A DNA stretch of 64,000 nt from JABDJZ01 sp047619685 (GCA_047619685.1 JBLHLC010000015.1:1-64000), one strand, 5' to 3'; positions 27,712-37,276 are shown, numbered from the stretch's first letter. The notes: generated by a model not told the origin, from the letters alone. Translations and numbers: made by a program.

Positions 27712-28275
27712 ATGCAGCCAGCCCTCGTGACAAAGACCGATAACATCGTCGTCAATGGCGAAGAATTTCGCCTGTATCTGAGCCGGGACGTCATTGCCGA
27801 GCGGGTGCGCGCCCTAGCGGCAGAGATTGACAGGGACCTGGCTGGCAAGGTGCCGATCCTCATCGGTGTTCTCAACGGGGCGTTTATTTTCCTGGCTGAC
27901 CTGATGAGGGCCCTGGAAATTGAATGCGAGGTCGATTTTTTGAAGTTGTCGTCCTACGGCGCCGAAAAAATATCGAGCGGCAGGGTCCACGAATTGAAAT
28001 CCCTGGATGCCGATATCGAAGGCCGGCACGTGATTCTGGTTGAGGACATCGTGGACACCGGCTTGTCGATGAATTTCCTCCTCGACAAGTTGGGTGAAAT
28101 GAACCCGGCCTCCCTTCGTACGGCCGTGTTGCTGCACAAGACGGCGGCCACCCGGGTTCCGCTTGAGCTGGACTACGTGGGTTTCGAGATCGACAATCTG
28201 TTCGTGGTTGGCTACGGCCTTGACTACGCTCAGGTCGGCCGCCAGTTGGCGGACATCCACATACTCGACAGTTAG
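27712..28275 (+). CDS. hpt: Hypoxanthine phosphoribosyltransferase
   Basis: A 187-residue purine salvage enzyme that joins hypoxanthine (and usually guanine) to PRPP. The PRPP-binding motif is VILVEDIVDTGLS at about residues 105-117. VPILIGVLNGAFIFLADL and FLKLSSYG are the matching N-terminal blocks, and the C-terminal part has DYVGFEIDNLFVVGYGLDY. It sits 45 bases after tilS in the same direction and ends 24 bases before the convergent kynU stop. Confidence 0.95.
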   Translation: MQPALVTKTDNIVVNGEEFRLYLSRDVIAERVRALAAEIDRDLAGKVPILIGVLNGAFIFLADLMRALEIECEVDFLKLSSYGAEKISSGRVHELKSLDADIEGRHVILVEDIVDTGLSMNFLLDKLGEMNPASLRTAVLLHKTAATRVPLELDYVGFEIDNLFVVGYGLDYAQVGRQLADIHILDS

Positions 28276-28299
28276 CCCAGCAGGCCCACCTTACAAGCG

Positions 28300-29550
28300 C
28301 TAGGCCGCCTCGCGAATGGCCTCCTGGAGGCGGTCCGCGAATTGAATCAGGTCGCCGAAGCTGTTGTAGAAGGGAGCGGGAGCCACCCGAATGATGTCCG
28401 GCTCTCTCCAGTCGCAGATGACGCCCAGAGTCTGGAGATTCTCGAAGACGCGCCGCCCGCCCGATACCCGCAGGGATAGTTGGGCTCCCCGTGAGGCAGG
28501 AGTCACTATTTCAACATCGCCGGGAAGCCTGAGCCTCACGAGCGCGTCCAGGTATGCTGTGAGCCGCGTACTCTTTTCGGTGAGTCGCTCCATGCCGACT
28601 TCCTCGAACAGGGCTGTGGATGCCTCCAGGGGCGCCAGACCAAGCACGGGAGGGGTGCTGGTCAGCCAGCCGGCCGCACCCTTGGAGGGGGCAAATTCCG
28701 GGGGCATCTGAAACCTGCTCTCCAGATTGTGGCCCCACCAGCCAGCCAATCGGTCCAGGTCGTCGTGGTGGTGGTCTTCGTGCACAAAAAACGCCCCCGG
28801 GGCCCCCGGGCCGCCGTTGAGGTACTTGTACCCACACCACGCCGCAAAGTCCACTTCCCAGTCGTGGAGCTGCATCGGCACATTTCCGGCGGCATGCGCC
28901 AGATCAAGGCCGACCTTGCATCCGGCATCCCGGGCCGCACCCGTAATCGCAGCCATATCCAGGACTTCCCCGGACAGGTAATTCAGCCCGGCCACCAGGA
29001 CGAGAGCCACGCGGTCACCCTCGCGCTCGATGGTGTAAAGAATGTCCTCCGTAGAGGTGGTCGATTCCGGCGAAATCAGGTGCTCCTGGGGATCCAACCC
29101 GTGCCAGGCAATCTGGGAACTGGCTGCATAACGATCACTCGGGAAACAGGTACCCTCCATCAGGATCTTCGTCCTCGCACCCGCAGGTTTGTAGAACGAT
29201 GCCATGAGCATGTGGAGGTTGCCGGTGAGCGTCCCCGAAACGGCAACTTCGTGGTCCCTTGCTCCCACGATCCTGGCCATGCGACGTGCAATCAGCCCAT
29301 CGGCACGCATCCAGTCCGCGTGATGCCAGCCGTTCACTGCCATCTCCTCCCATTCCACGAGCCTCGCCTCCATCCTGCGCCTTACCCCGCGAGGTTGGAG
29401 CCCAAGGGAGTTGCCCGCCAGGTACACCGCCTGCCCTGACGCATCGTGGGGGAAATGGAATTGACCCCTGTAGGCGCGAAGAGGATCTGCCAGATCCAGA
29501 TGTTCAGCCCCTTCGAGAGAGAGTTGGGATAGCGTAAAAACGTCAGGCAC
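28300..29550 (-). CDS. kynU: Kynureninase
   Basis: A 416-residue PLP enzyme that cleaves kynurenine (or 3-hydroxykynurenine) to anthranilate (or 3-hydroxyanthranilate) and alanine. Family marks are VYLAGNSLGLQP near the N-terminus, NGWHHADWM, GTLTGNLHML, a DLAHAAGN segment, and the Schiff-base lysine in CGYKYLNGGPG, followed by GWWGHN. The start is GTG. With the KynB-like gene next upstream it forms a likely tryptophan-degradation pair. No kynurenine 3-monooxygenase or tryptophan dioxygenase gene is in the window, so the complete route cannot be judged. Confidence 0.94.
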   Translation of the reverse strand: MPDVFTLSQLSLEGAEHLDLADPLRAYRGQFHFPHDASGQAVYLAGNSLGLQPRGVRRRMEARLVEWEEMAVNGWHHADWMRADGLIARRMARIVGARDHEVAVSGTLTGNLHMLMASFYKPAGARTKILMEGTCFPSDRYAASSQIAWHGLDPQEHLISPESTTSTEDILYTIEREGDRVALVLVAGLNYLSGEVLDMAAITGAARDAGCKVGLDLAHAAGNVPMQLHDWEVDFAAWCGYKYLNGGPGAPGAFFVHEDHHHDDLDRLAGWWGHNLESRFQMPPEFAPSKGAAGWLTSTPPVLGLAPLEASTALFEEVGMERLTEKSTRLTAYLDALVRLRLPGDVEIVTPASRGAQLSLRVSGGRRVFENLQTLGVICDWREPDIIRVAPAPFYNSFGDLIQFADRLQEAIREAA

Positions 29551-29600
29551 GTGGCAATTTGGGGATGGCCGGCCGGACGCGCCAGCGAGGATCGCAATGT

Positions 29601-30323
29601 TCAGTCGGTCGGGACGAGGGGGTAGAGCACGGGTCTGCTGGGAACGGCGTCGGTTGTCAAGTTCGGGACCTGGAGGTCCAGCAGGTAGGGGCCGTCGGAG
29701 GCCTCTGGCGGAATCTGGATCAACTCGGTGATGGTCCTCGCCGACTTTCCGGCATTGGACCCGGTTTTGATCCCCCAGAATGCTCTGTGTGCCGCAAGAC
29801 GGCCACCATCATCTTCCGGGTCCACCGACGCTTCCTGGACCAGCAAATGCATAACGCCACGTGCGGCGGCATGACGAAGGGCCTCGGCCGGGTATCCAGA
29901 CAAGGCTGGCTGGACACTGCGGACTACCAGTGCCTCAAGGAAACCATTTTCACAGCTTGAGATGGCATCCAGGAGGGCATCCTGCGTGACTGAATCGACG
30001 GTCACCAGGCTCGCTGGAATCAGACCTGGGGCCGCGACGCTGTTGACCGGGAGCGGATCGCGCGTGATGTGTCCGGAACTCTCGGTATGCGTCCCGGCGC
30101 CGTGGGGGGTAATCGTGAGCACGGACACGTTGACCGCCCCCCCCTTTGCCACGGATCCAACGAAGCTTCCGGTCGCAAAGGTTTGCAAAGTCGGGCGTTC
30201 GGCGCCAAACCAGGTCTGCGCCCCTTCGCCAAAAGTCACAGCCCGCGCCAGGCACACAGGCCGCGAGAGGTCGGCAAGCCACGCGCGGTTCGCCACATAG
30301 AAGCGTATGGAAGTGAGCGGCAT
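29601..30323 (-). CDS. Cyclase-family metal hydrolase, probable kynurenine formamidase
   Basis: A 240-residue protein of the cyclase/KynB fold (PF04199 type). The metal-binding block reads HGAGTHTESSGHI, a variant of the family's H-x-GTH-x-D/E...H motif, and LVVRSVQP, LLVQEASVDPEDDG and NLTTDAVP follow where later conserved blocks lie. Kynurenine formamidases of this fold convert N-formylkynurenine to kynurenine. The location just upstream of kynU supports that role, but several cyclase-family members have other substrates. It is separated from kynU by 50 bases and from the HD gene by five. Confidence 0.72.
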   Translation of the reverse strand: MPLTSIRFYVANRAWLADLSRPVCLARAVTFGEGAQTWFGAERPTLQTFATGSFVGSVAKGGAVNVSVLTITPHGAGTHTESSGHITRDPLPVNSVAAPGLIPASLVTVDSVTQDALLDAISSCENGFLEALVVRSVQPALSGYPAEALRHAAARGVMHLLVQEASVDPEDDGGRLAAHRAFWGIKTGSNAGKSARTITELIQIPPEASDGPYLLDLQVPNLTTDAVPSRPVLYPLVPTD

Positions 30324-30328
30324 CTCGA

Positions 30329-31606
30329 TTATGAACCGGTGGCGTGCGGGAACGCTACTTCTTTTGGTCCGCAGACGAACGGTTTTGACTCTTCGCGCGC
30401 GAGCGACGCGATGACTTCCGAGTCGGCGGCTTCGGTGAGTTCGGCCAGGGGCCCGTCGGCCGTGCGGACCTGAATAGGGGAATGTTCTTGCGAATAGGGA
30501 AGGTGCCTCAGCCAGGATGCGCCGCAGTAGTAATCGTGCTCCATGTCACTGCCATCCGAAAGGCCGGCGTCGCGCTGCCAGGTACGCACCGCCGTTTTCC
30601 AGTCTTCAAGGGCGGCCTCTTCGGGCATCTGGCGAAAGACCCGGGTGCCCAGGAACCGGCGGTTCAGGAATCGCGATGCCAGGTCCGCCAGAATGGGATC
30701 AGAAACAGTGGCCCAGCGCTTTAGGGAATATAGAATATCTGCGTCATCGAGGGCCGTGTAGGAACGGATGACATCCGGATGTCGGAGATGGTCGGCCGTG
30801 ACATCGTCCTCCAGAAACAGGCGCAGCGGTGGGGCACAGGCATCCAATACTCCCGGGTCGCCGGCCTCAATGAGTTGGCGGGCACGCCGGAGGGACGAGC
30901 GCAGCACGTGGTCGCCGGCAACGACCGTCTTGTGCAGGTAGACCTGCCAGTACATGAGCCGCCGGGCGATCAGAAAAGACTCCACGGCATACAACCCCTT
31001 GTGGTCCACGCTCAGATGTTGGTCGGAGGTCACACGAAGGGACTTCACAATACGGCCCACACCAACGCGCCCTTCGACGACTCCGGTGTAATACGAGTCG
31101 CGCCGAAGGTAGTCCAGACGATCCATGTCCAGTTGGCCGGAAACCAGCTGATGGAGAAACGGGCGGTGATAATCCCCGTCGAAAATCTGGAGGGCCAGCC
31201 CCAACCTCCCCCCAAAGCGCTTATTGAGGGCCAAAATCATCTCTCGGCTCATCGCCTCATGCTCGAAGCCCTGAATCAGGACGTCCTCCAGCGTGTGCGA
31301 AAACGGCCCGTGACCGATGTCATGCAGGAGTGCGGCCGCAGAGGCAGCCAGTATCTCCTCGGGCGAAATGTCCGTCCCTTTGTCTCGGAGGGTCTTCAGC
31401 GCTTCCTGCATGAGGGCCATCGCTCCCAGGGCGTGGCCAAAACGGGAGTGCTCGGCGCCCGGGAACACCATATAACCCACACCCAGATGCCTGATTCGGC
31501 GCAGGCGCTGCATCTCCGGCGTCTGAATCAGGTCGAAAAGGTCTCCGCGAGGCACGGACACGAAACCGTGTACCGGATCGGAGAACACCGTGATTCTGCT
31601 AGTCAA
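30329..31606 (-). CDS. HD-domain phosphohydrolase (SAMHD1/dGTPase-like)
   Basis: About 425 residues. The HD metal centre is complete: AEHSRFGHALG, then ALLHDIGHGPFSH, and DMDRLDYLRRDS further on. Together with DPVHGFVSVP and MQRLRRIRHLG at the N-terminus this is the SAMHD1/dNTPase-like family, which hydrolyses dNTPs. Known bacterial members such as YwfO act on several dNTPs; the exact substrate is not readable here. The TTG at 31606 puts the conserved DPVHG close to the start, as in relatives. A longer version from ATG 31717 would nearly reach the divergent gene and adds no homology. It is the first gene of the minus-strand run with the KynB-like gene and kynU. Confidence 0.85.
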   Translation of the reverse strand: MTSRITVFSDPVHGFVSVPRGDLFDLIQTPEMQRLRRIRHLGVGYMVFPGAEHSRFGHALGAMALMQEALKTLRDKGTDISPEEILAASAAALLHDIGHGPFSHTLEDVLIQGFEHEAMSREMILALNKRFGGRLGLALQIFDGDYHRPFLHQLVSGQLDMDRLDYLRRDSYYTGVVEGRVGVGRIVKSLRVTSDQHLSVDHKGLYAVESFLIARRLMYWQVYLHKTVVAGDHVLRSSLRRARQLIEAGDPGVLDACAPPLRLFLEDDVTADHLRHPDVIRSYTALDDADILYSLKRWATVSDPILADLASRFLNRRFLGTRVFRQMPEEAALEDWKTAVRTWQRDAGLSDGSDMEHDYYCGASWLRHLPYSQEHSPIQVRTADGPLAELTEAADSEVIASLAREESKPFVCGPKEVAFPHATGS

Positions 31607-31748
31607 AATTTGGTCGGTCGATTGGTTTGCCGGATTATCACTGTTCCGACGGCAAGTGGCCGGATTCCCAAGTCCCGAAGTATACCCTTCATTTCTGAAA
31701 GACACGCTGAAAGACACGCTGAATAACGCTCCGGAGCCAGCTACTCCG

Positions 31749-33158
31749 ATGGGACCCAGGGCCGCCGAGTCCGCGATCGGATGCCGGATTGTCGCGCCGG
31801 AATCCTACGCGCTGAAGGCTGCCTATGCTCTGGAGACCCTGCTCAGGCCGTTGGGACTTGGGTTGGATCAGGGCGGGACCTCCGGAATTTGGTATGGACC
31901 TGTCGCCCCAACAGGCGGTAATTGGCTCTTTGTACGGATGGACCCGGAAACCCCGCTTCGCATAACCTCGTCGCTGCGGGATTCGGCACTTCCAGGCATC
32001 GCGGGAGATCTTGCCCCGTCGTTGTTTCCGGGAGGACTCACGTTGCCAGGCGGCTCAGGCCAGGAGAGCGGCGACATCATTGCATCGGCGTTCTACTGGC
32101 TCGCCGGATGTGACGAGACCTACAACGAACCCCGGGACAGGCACGGAAGACCGGTTGGCCGGGACTCGTTACTCCACACCATGGGCCTTGCCGAAACGGC
32201 GCCGGTAGACGCCTACCGGGAAATGCTGGCCAACGCCCTGGAAGCAGGTGGGCAGAGCCTGCCGCGCCGGTCATGGAAAGGGGCCTCGTGGTGCTTCTGC
32301 CCCACGTTCGACATCGACTACTTGCGCAAGTGGAGGCCCGGTATCATCTACCGGGAGCTGATTCAGAACTTCCTACTGGGGCGCGGTCCTAAACCACGCG
32401 GAGCGCGCCTTCGGTCGGGATTGCGCCAGTGGCTGTTCAGGCGTGATCCGTACAGGACGGCCATCTCTCGAATGGCCCTCGAAGTTGAGAAGGTTCAGGG
32501 TGCCGGGACGTTCTTTTTCAAGGGCGGGGCCTCGGGCCCGCACGATGTGCGCTACTCGCTCCAGGGAGGTTTTATTCAGCGGACATTCCGCGCCTTGCGC
32601 GCAGCGGGCCACGACATCGGCTTGCATCCCAGCTATCATGCCTTCAACCACGGCGGGTATTTGGCTTCGGAACACCAGCGGCTGACCACCGCCTCGGGCG
32701 GCGCCATACATACGGTCCGAACGCACTACCTGCGGTGGGATCCGCCGGCGACTCCCCGGAATTTTGCCGCAAACGGGCTGGTCCTGGATTCATCGCTGGG
32801 ATTCGCCGACACTCCGGGATTCAGGAACGGCACCTGCCTCCCGTTTCAGACGTGGGATCACGACCTGAATGCGACATCCGGGATCTGGGAAATGCCGCTG
32901 GCGATGATGGAATCGGCCATGTTCAACCGCGAGGGACTTACGAGCGCACAGGCCATCGAGCAGGGCGGGCAACTTCTCAGGACGGTTCAGCAGTATGGAG
33001 GAGTGCTCGTGGCCCTCTGGCATAACGTGCTCTGGGATGAACCAGACTTTGCCGGCTGGGGCGACCACTTTCTGGCGATGCTCCGGACGGCCTCAGCCGG
33101 GGGAGGTGCCATTTTGCCCCTGGCAGAAGCCCTCCGGGGTTGGGGGTCTGAACAATAA
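31749..33158 (+). CDS. Polysaccharide deacetylase-like protein
   Basis: A 469-residue protein with the NodB-like deacetylase arrangement: TFDIDY (catalytic aspartates), DIGLHPSYHAF (the metal-site HxxxH form), HYLRWDPPATP, LDSSLGFADTPGFRNGTC and ALWHNVLWDE near the end. An N-terminal domain of ~180 residues precedes it, as in Bacteroidota proteins often annotated as polysaccharide deacetylase with DUF7033. No signal peptide is seen, so it may act on a cytoplasmic or lipid-linked sugar. The ATG at 31749 is preferred over upstream in-frame codons because the preceding bases hold a short direct repeat (CTGAAAGACACG twice, 31697-31722) and look intergenic. Confidence 0.75.
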   Translation: MGPRAAESAIGCRIVAPESYALKAAYALETLLRPLGLGLDQGGTSGIWYGPVAPTGGNWLFVRMDPETPLRITSSLRDSALPGIAGDLAPSLFPGGLTLPGGSGQESGDIIASAFYWLAGCDETYNEPRDRHGRPVGRDSLLHTMGLAETAPVDAYREMLANALEAGGQSLPRRSWKGASWCFCPTFDIDYLRKWRPGIIYRELIQNFLLGRGPKPRGARLRSGLRQWLFRRDPYRTAISRMALEVEKVQGAGTFFFKGGASGPHDVRYSLQGGFIQRTFRALRAAGHDIGLHPSYHAFNHGGYLASEHQRLTTASGGAIHTVRTHYLRWDPPATPRNFAANGLVLDSSLGFADTPGFRNGTCLPFQTWDHDLNATSGIWEMPLAMMESAMFNREGLTSAQAIEQGGQLLRTVQQYGGVLVALWHNVLWDEPDFAGWGDHFLAMLRTASAGGGAILPLAEALRGWGSEQ

Positions 33159-33262
33159 CGCTGGGCCCCGCAATTTCCCCGGCCAAGGTTCGTCAATTTG
33201 GAGAAACCCGCGACCTGTTGTACCTCGGGGTAGTTCGAATCCGTCTCCAGCAGCCCGACGAT

Positions 33263-33828
33263 ATGAACATTCCAATCGATCCATGTCGTCCTAACCGGGA
33301 TGTGAGCGTCTGGGCACGCTGGAGGAGAGGCGCCATTGTGGCGGTCCTGGTCGGCTCTCCGGCGACCGCTTTCGCGCAGTCGTCCATCTCGGGCACCATA
33401 ACCGACTCCGCTGACAGGCCGCTCCAGGGAGCGACAGTGTTGATTGTCGAAGCGAGTCTCGGCGCGGTCGCGGATTTCGACGGCAAATACACCATTACGA
33501 TTCCCGCGAACAGGTCGCTTGACTCAGAGGGCACCCTACGAGCACAGTTCATTGGCTTTCGAACCCAAGAAAGAACGATTGCGATAGGCCCCGGCACCCA
33601 GACTCAGGACTTCGAGTTGGTGCTTGATCCTCTGAATCTGGACGGGGTGGTCGTGACGGGACTCGCCTCTGAACGGTCCAAAGCCACCTCGGAGGTGTCT
33701 GTATCCCACGTGGACACGAAGCTCCTGCTCGAGCAGAACTCCTACCAGAATCTGTCTCAGCTCATGTCAGGCAAGATTGCTGGCGTTGCCGTACAACCCT
33801 CATCCGGTAATATCGGGGCAGGTATCCG
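33263..33828 (+). pseudogene. SusC/RagA-type TonB-dependent receptor, truncated after the plug start
   Basis: The 5' end is intact: ATG 33263, a signal peptide (GAIVAVLVGSPATAFAQ), a carboxypeptidase-regulatory-like domain (SISGTITDSADRPLQGATV, later DFDGKYTI and LRAQFIGFRTQERTI), and the start of the plug domain (DGVVVTGLASERSK, then YQNLSQLMSGKIAGVAVQPS, then GNIGAGIR). SusC proteins then run on with an I/V-RG block and ~800 more residues. Here, at about base 33825-33831, the sequence turns into the antisense of the kinase gene's 3' end. The frame stays open to 34171 but no longer resembles a receptor. It is thus a truncated gene, or an assembly junction. Confidence 0.8.
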
Positions 33829-35973
33829 CTTAAACGCCTGCTCAAAATCGTTGGCTCCGGCAGACGCCAAGACTCGGTCGCTCATCTTCCAAAGGGAGTC
33901 GGGCGTCTGTTCAATAAGAGCCCGAACGGCGCTAGAGTCGCGCGCCATTATCAGCAGCTGCAGCTTGGACTCTCGAGCTTCGGTCCGGGACTCCGAGGTG
34001 ACGAACGTGGCGTCCCACTCTCGAAAGGTGTCTCGGAGCTGTTCCCGCTCGCCGGAAGCCACCAACACCAAGGCATCAGTCCAGGCATCCATGTCTTCAA
34101 AATGGGGTTCGATCAGTGAAAGCTCTTCAAGGGCCGCCAAGGCATCATCCCACCTTCCGAGATTTAGGTAGTTATAAGCGAGATTGAGCCAATTCAGCTT
34201 GTCCTTTGGATTGTTCGCTAGGCCCTGAATCATCGCTCCGGTAGCCTGCTCCGCATCAACGTATCGGCTCAGGGACCCTCCAAGCCAGTACTGGGCTACC
34301 CACGACTCCGGATCCAATTCCAGGGCTCGCTTCAATGCGGAGATCGAGCCCGCGTAATTCCCACTCACCGTCTCCCTGACCGACCTGGCGACCCAGGACT
34401 CTGCCAAAAGCGAATCAAGTTCCATCGCCCGTTCGGCGTATTTGAGTCCAAGCGCCAGCTCTTCAGGCGTCGTCAGACCACTATTCCAAAGTATTTGAGT
34501 GATGCGCGCAGTACCGGTGTATGGAGCTGCCCATAGCGGTTCCGCTTCTACAGCGTTTTCAAAGTGGCGTAACGCCAGACGCAGGTCGGTCTGGGTCTGC
34601 CTATCCATGTAATGGATGCCGAGCTGGTATTCGCTATATGCCTCGCCCGACGGTTCAAAGGCGATTCTGGCGGCCGTCATTGCTAACCCAAGCCAGCCCG
34701 AGATATCACCGAGGATGGCGCTGCTGGCCTGAAAGGTGGTCGACGCGGATGGCTCGTAGGTCTCAGCCAGTTCTTCCAGCCCGGTTTCTGCGTCCGTCAC
34801 CTGTACGGCAATCGAGACTTGATCTCCGTCCCGCGAGACCTGGCCTTCAACAACCCAATCGATCCCATCATCGTGCATCCCGCGGTTTGATGTCCGATTG
34901 TCACGAAAATATTGGGACTCTCTCCGACTCTTGACGGCGACGGCAACCGAGTTCTTGAGCTGGGTGCCCAGGCCCATTGACCATTCTTGCGTCACGATGG
35001 ACTGTTCTTCGGATGCACCCAGGTCTTCGAAAGGCAGGAAGACGAAAACCGGCTTGTCCTGCTCTCTCAACTGATAGGCAGTAGTGGCAGCGATCACGAC
35101 CGCCAGAAGCGCGGCAACGGCAATATGAACCCGCGAGAAGCGAAAGGGCGTAGCCACCGCAACCGGCAAGGCCACAACGGACTCCCCGAGCGCGGTGGCA
35201 ATATCCGCGCTGCTCGCGAATCGATCGTCCCGGTTCTTTTGAAGACACCTCTGCACAATCTCTAGAAGATCCTCAGGGACATCGTCTGGCAGCGGCGCGG
35301 TGTCCGCATTGAGAATCGAGTAGATCGTCGCTTGCGGGTAGGCGGAGTCAAACGGACGCCGGCCGGCCAACATCTCGTAGAGAATCACGCCCAGAGACCA
35401 GGTGTCCGTGCGCTGATCGATGTCGGCGCCCTCGGCCTGCTCCGGGCTCATGTAGGAGATCGTGCCCACGGTCGTGCCGACGGCCGTGAGCGTTTCCTGG
35501 GTAGACACCTTGGCCAGGCCGAAGTCCAGGATCTTCACCAGACCATCGTTGGTGAGGAAGAGGTTCTGCGGCTTGATGTCTCGGTGGACGATGCCAGCCT
35601 GGTGCGCGGCCTCAAGGCCCATGGCCACCTGTCCGACAATGTCGCGTGCCTCAGCGTGAGAGACTGGCTCGCGAGCCAGCCGGTCTGCCAATTCCTCGCC
35701 CTCGTAGTACGCCATCGCAATGAACGGCTGCCCCTCTTCCGACCGGCCTACCTCGTAGATATTGCAGATGTTGGGGTGGTCCAGCTTGGCGGCTGAGCGC
35801 GCTTCCACCATAAATCGCTCTGCCGCTGATTCGACCCGCGCGACCCCGGGAGGCAAGAATTTCATCGCGACCACGCGGTCCAACTCTATATCCCGGGCGC
35901 GGTAGACCACGCCCATTCCGCCCCGACCGAGTTCGGAGAGGATTTCGTAGTGGGATATGGTTTGGCCGATCAC
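33757..35973 (-). CDS. Ser/Thr protein kinase with TPR region, C-terminus probably rearranged
   Basis: 738 residues from a GTG. The N-terminal kinase domain is complete: GRGGMGVVYRA, AMKFLPPG (Lys), HRDIKPQN, DFGLAK and SYMSPEQAEG. One membrane span follows (VHIAVAALLAVVIAATTAY, about residues 282-300), then a FlgO/TolB-N-like part (FVFLPFEDLG, then GLGTQLKN) and a series of TPR repeats (about 450-690; RALELDPESWVAQYWLG). The last ~17 residues, after FEQAFKR, are the reverse complement of the truncated susC gene, so the native C-terminus has been replaced or lost. The protein is otherwise full length for this kinase type and may well work. It may respond to envelope stress; targets are unknown. 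Confidence 0.85.
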   Translation of the reverse strand: MIGQTISHYEILSELGRGGMGVVYRARDIELDRVVAMKFLPPGVARVESAAERFMVEARSAAKLDHPNICNIYEVGRSEEGQPFIAMAYYEGEELADRLAREPVSHAEARDIVGQVAMGLEAAHQAGIVHRDIKPQNLFLTNDGLVKILDFGLAKVSTQETLTAVGTTVGTISYMSPEQAEGADIDQRTDTWSLGVILYEMLAGRRPFDSAYPQATIYSILNADTAPLPDDVPEDLLEIVQRCLQKNRDDRFASSADIATALGESVVALPVAVATPFRFSRVHIAVAALLAVVIAATTAYQLREQDKPVFVFLPFEDLGASEEQSIVTQEWSMGLGTQLKNSVAVAVKSRRESQYFRDNRTSNRGMHDDGIDWVVEGQVSRDGDQVSIAVQVTDAETGLEELAETYEPSASTTFQASSAILGDISGWLGLAMTAARIAFEPSGEAYSEYQLGIHYMDRQTQTDLRLALRHFENAVEAEPLWAAPYTGTARITQILWNSGLTTPEELALGLKYAERAMELDSLLAESWVARSVRETVSGNYAGSISALKRALELDPESWVAQYWLGGSLSRYVDAEQATGAMIQGLANNPKDKLNWLNLAYNYLNLGRWDDALAALEELSLIEPHFEDMDAWTDALVLVASGEREQLRDTFREWDATFVTSESRTEARESKLQLLIMARDSSAVRALIEQTPDSLWKMSDRVLASAGANDFEQAFKRIPAPILPDEGCTATPAILPDMS

Positions 35974-36208
35974 GTTGGCGGTCAGTCGAGAATCGAAATG
36001 CCGAGTTTTCCCAGAAGGAAGTTGTCAGAACTCAGCGACCGGGCTGCCTGAGGTGGGAGCGAATATACCCCCTCCAGAAGCTACGGCCGAAAGTGAATAG
36101 GCCAAAAGCCTTGTCCAGACACAAGAATGCGGTTTCTCGAGCACAATTTCGGGAAGTGTAACACGAGCGGATAGAGAGCCGTAGGTGGAGTGCCTCTCAG
36201 AGCCAACA

Positions 36209-37276
36209 ATGAGTCTCCCCGATATGCGCCGCACTACGTCGTACTTGCTTCTGTTTCTCCTCCTTGGAAGCACCACATTTCTAGCTGCCTGCAACGGAAA
36301 TGCGGAGGGGGCAGTCTCCGAGGAGGAAGAGGAAACCCCGGCGCTCCCAGTAGAGACTGGCTCCGTGCAATTGGGCACCATCTCCGCGTACTTCTCGGGC
36401 ACGGCCACGCTGGTGGCTGACGAGGAGACCCAGGTGGCCGCAAAGGCCGGCGGCATTGTCACCGAGATCCACGTCGAGGAAGGAGACTATGTCCGGGTAG
36501 GGCAGGCCCTGGCACAATTGGACGATGAACGTCTGGCGCTCGAGGTTGCCAGAGCCGAGGCTGAGCTCAAAAGACTCGCCAGCGAACTGGAGCGTAACGA
36601 GTCGTTGTTCAAGAGTCAGCTCATCGCGAGTGACGAGATGGAGCAGACAAGGTCCAGCTACGACACCCAAAAGGCGGCGTACGACTTGGCGCAACTTTCT
36701 CTGGCGCACACGACCGTAAGAGCACCCATTTCTGGCGTTGTATCCGCCCGCCTGATCAAGGTCGGCAACACGGTGCAGACGTTCTCTCCGACGTTCCAGG
36801 TGACGTCGTTCTCTCCGCTTCTGGCGGAGATGCATGTGCCGGAGCGTGAGCTCAACAAGCTCCAAAAGGGGCAGGAAGCGTCCGTTCGGGTCGATGCCTT
36901 GCCCGGTGAGGAGTTCACCGGCCGCATCCTTCGAGTCAGTCCCGTCGTGGACCCCACGACCGGGACGTTCAAAGTGACAGTTGAAGTCAGGGACGCGACG
37001 CGGCGGTTGAAGCCGGGCATGTTCGGCAGGCTCGGCATTATATATGACACCCATGACGATGCCATTCTGGTGTCCAAACAGGCCGTCTTGTCGCAGGACG
37101 ACGAGTCTGCTGTGTTCATAGTCCGCGGAGATACGGCCTACCGGCAGGTGGTCACACGTGGGTTCGAAAATGAACGTTTCGTCGAGATACTGACCGGACT
37201 GGAGCCTGGCAATCAGGTGATCACGACGGGCCAGGCCAATCTGCGGGACTCCTCGCGGGTCGAAGTCGTCCAGTAG
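36209..37276 (+). CDS. RND efflux membrane fusion lipoprotein (HlyD/AcrA type)
   Basis: A 355-residue periplasmic adaptor for the two RND transporters that follow. The signal peptide ends in a lipobox (FLAAC), so it is probably lipid-anchored. It then shows the lipoyl half-motif GGIVTEIHVEEGDYVRVGQ, an alpha-hairpin (about 110-160, ARAEAELKRLASELERNE), the second lipoyl half (TTVRAPISGVVSARL), a beta-barrel domain (LLAEMHVPERELNKL) and a membrane-proximal part. ATG 36209 or 36224 could be the start. Twenty-one bases separate it from the first RND gene. No TolC-type outer-membrane gene is in the cluster. Confidence 0.92.
   Translation: MSLPDMRRTTSYLLLFLLLGSTTFLAACNGNAEGAVSEEEEETPALPVETGSVQLGTISAYFSGTATLVADEETQVAAKAGGIVTEIHVEEGDYVRVGQALAQLDDERLALEVARAEAELKRLASELERNESLFKSQLIASDEMEQTRSSYDTQKAAYDLAQLSLAHTTVRAPISGVVSARLIKVGNTVQTFSPTFQVTSFSPLLAEMHVPERELNKLQKGQEASVRVDALPGEEFTGRILRVSPVVDPTTGTFKVTVEVRDATRRLKPGMFGRLGIIYDTHDDAILVSKQAVLSQDDESAVFIVRGDTAYRQVVTRGFENERFVEILTGLEPGNQVITTGQANLRDSSRVEVVQ

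Noticed and set aside
33829..34171. Continuation of the susC frame as a natural 302-residue protein
   Set aside because: After GNIGAGIR the residues are only the antisense of the kinase coding sequence, serine/arginine-rich and unlike any receptor plug.
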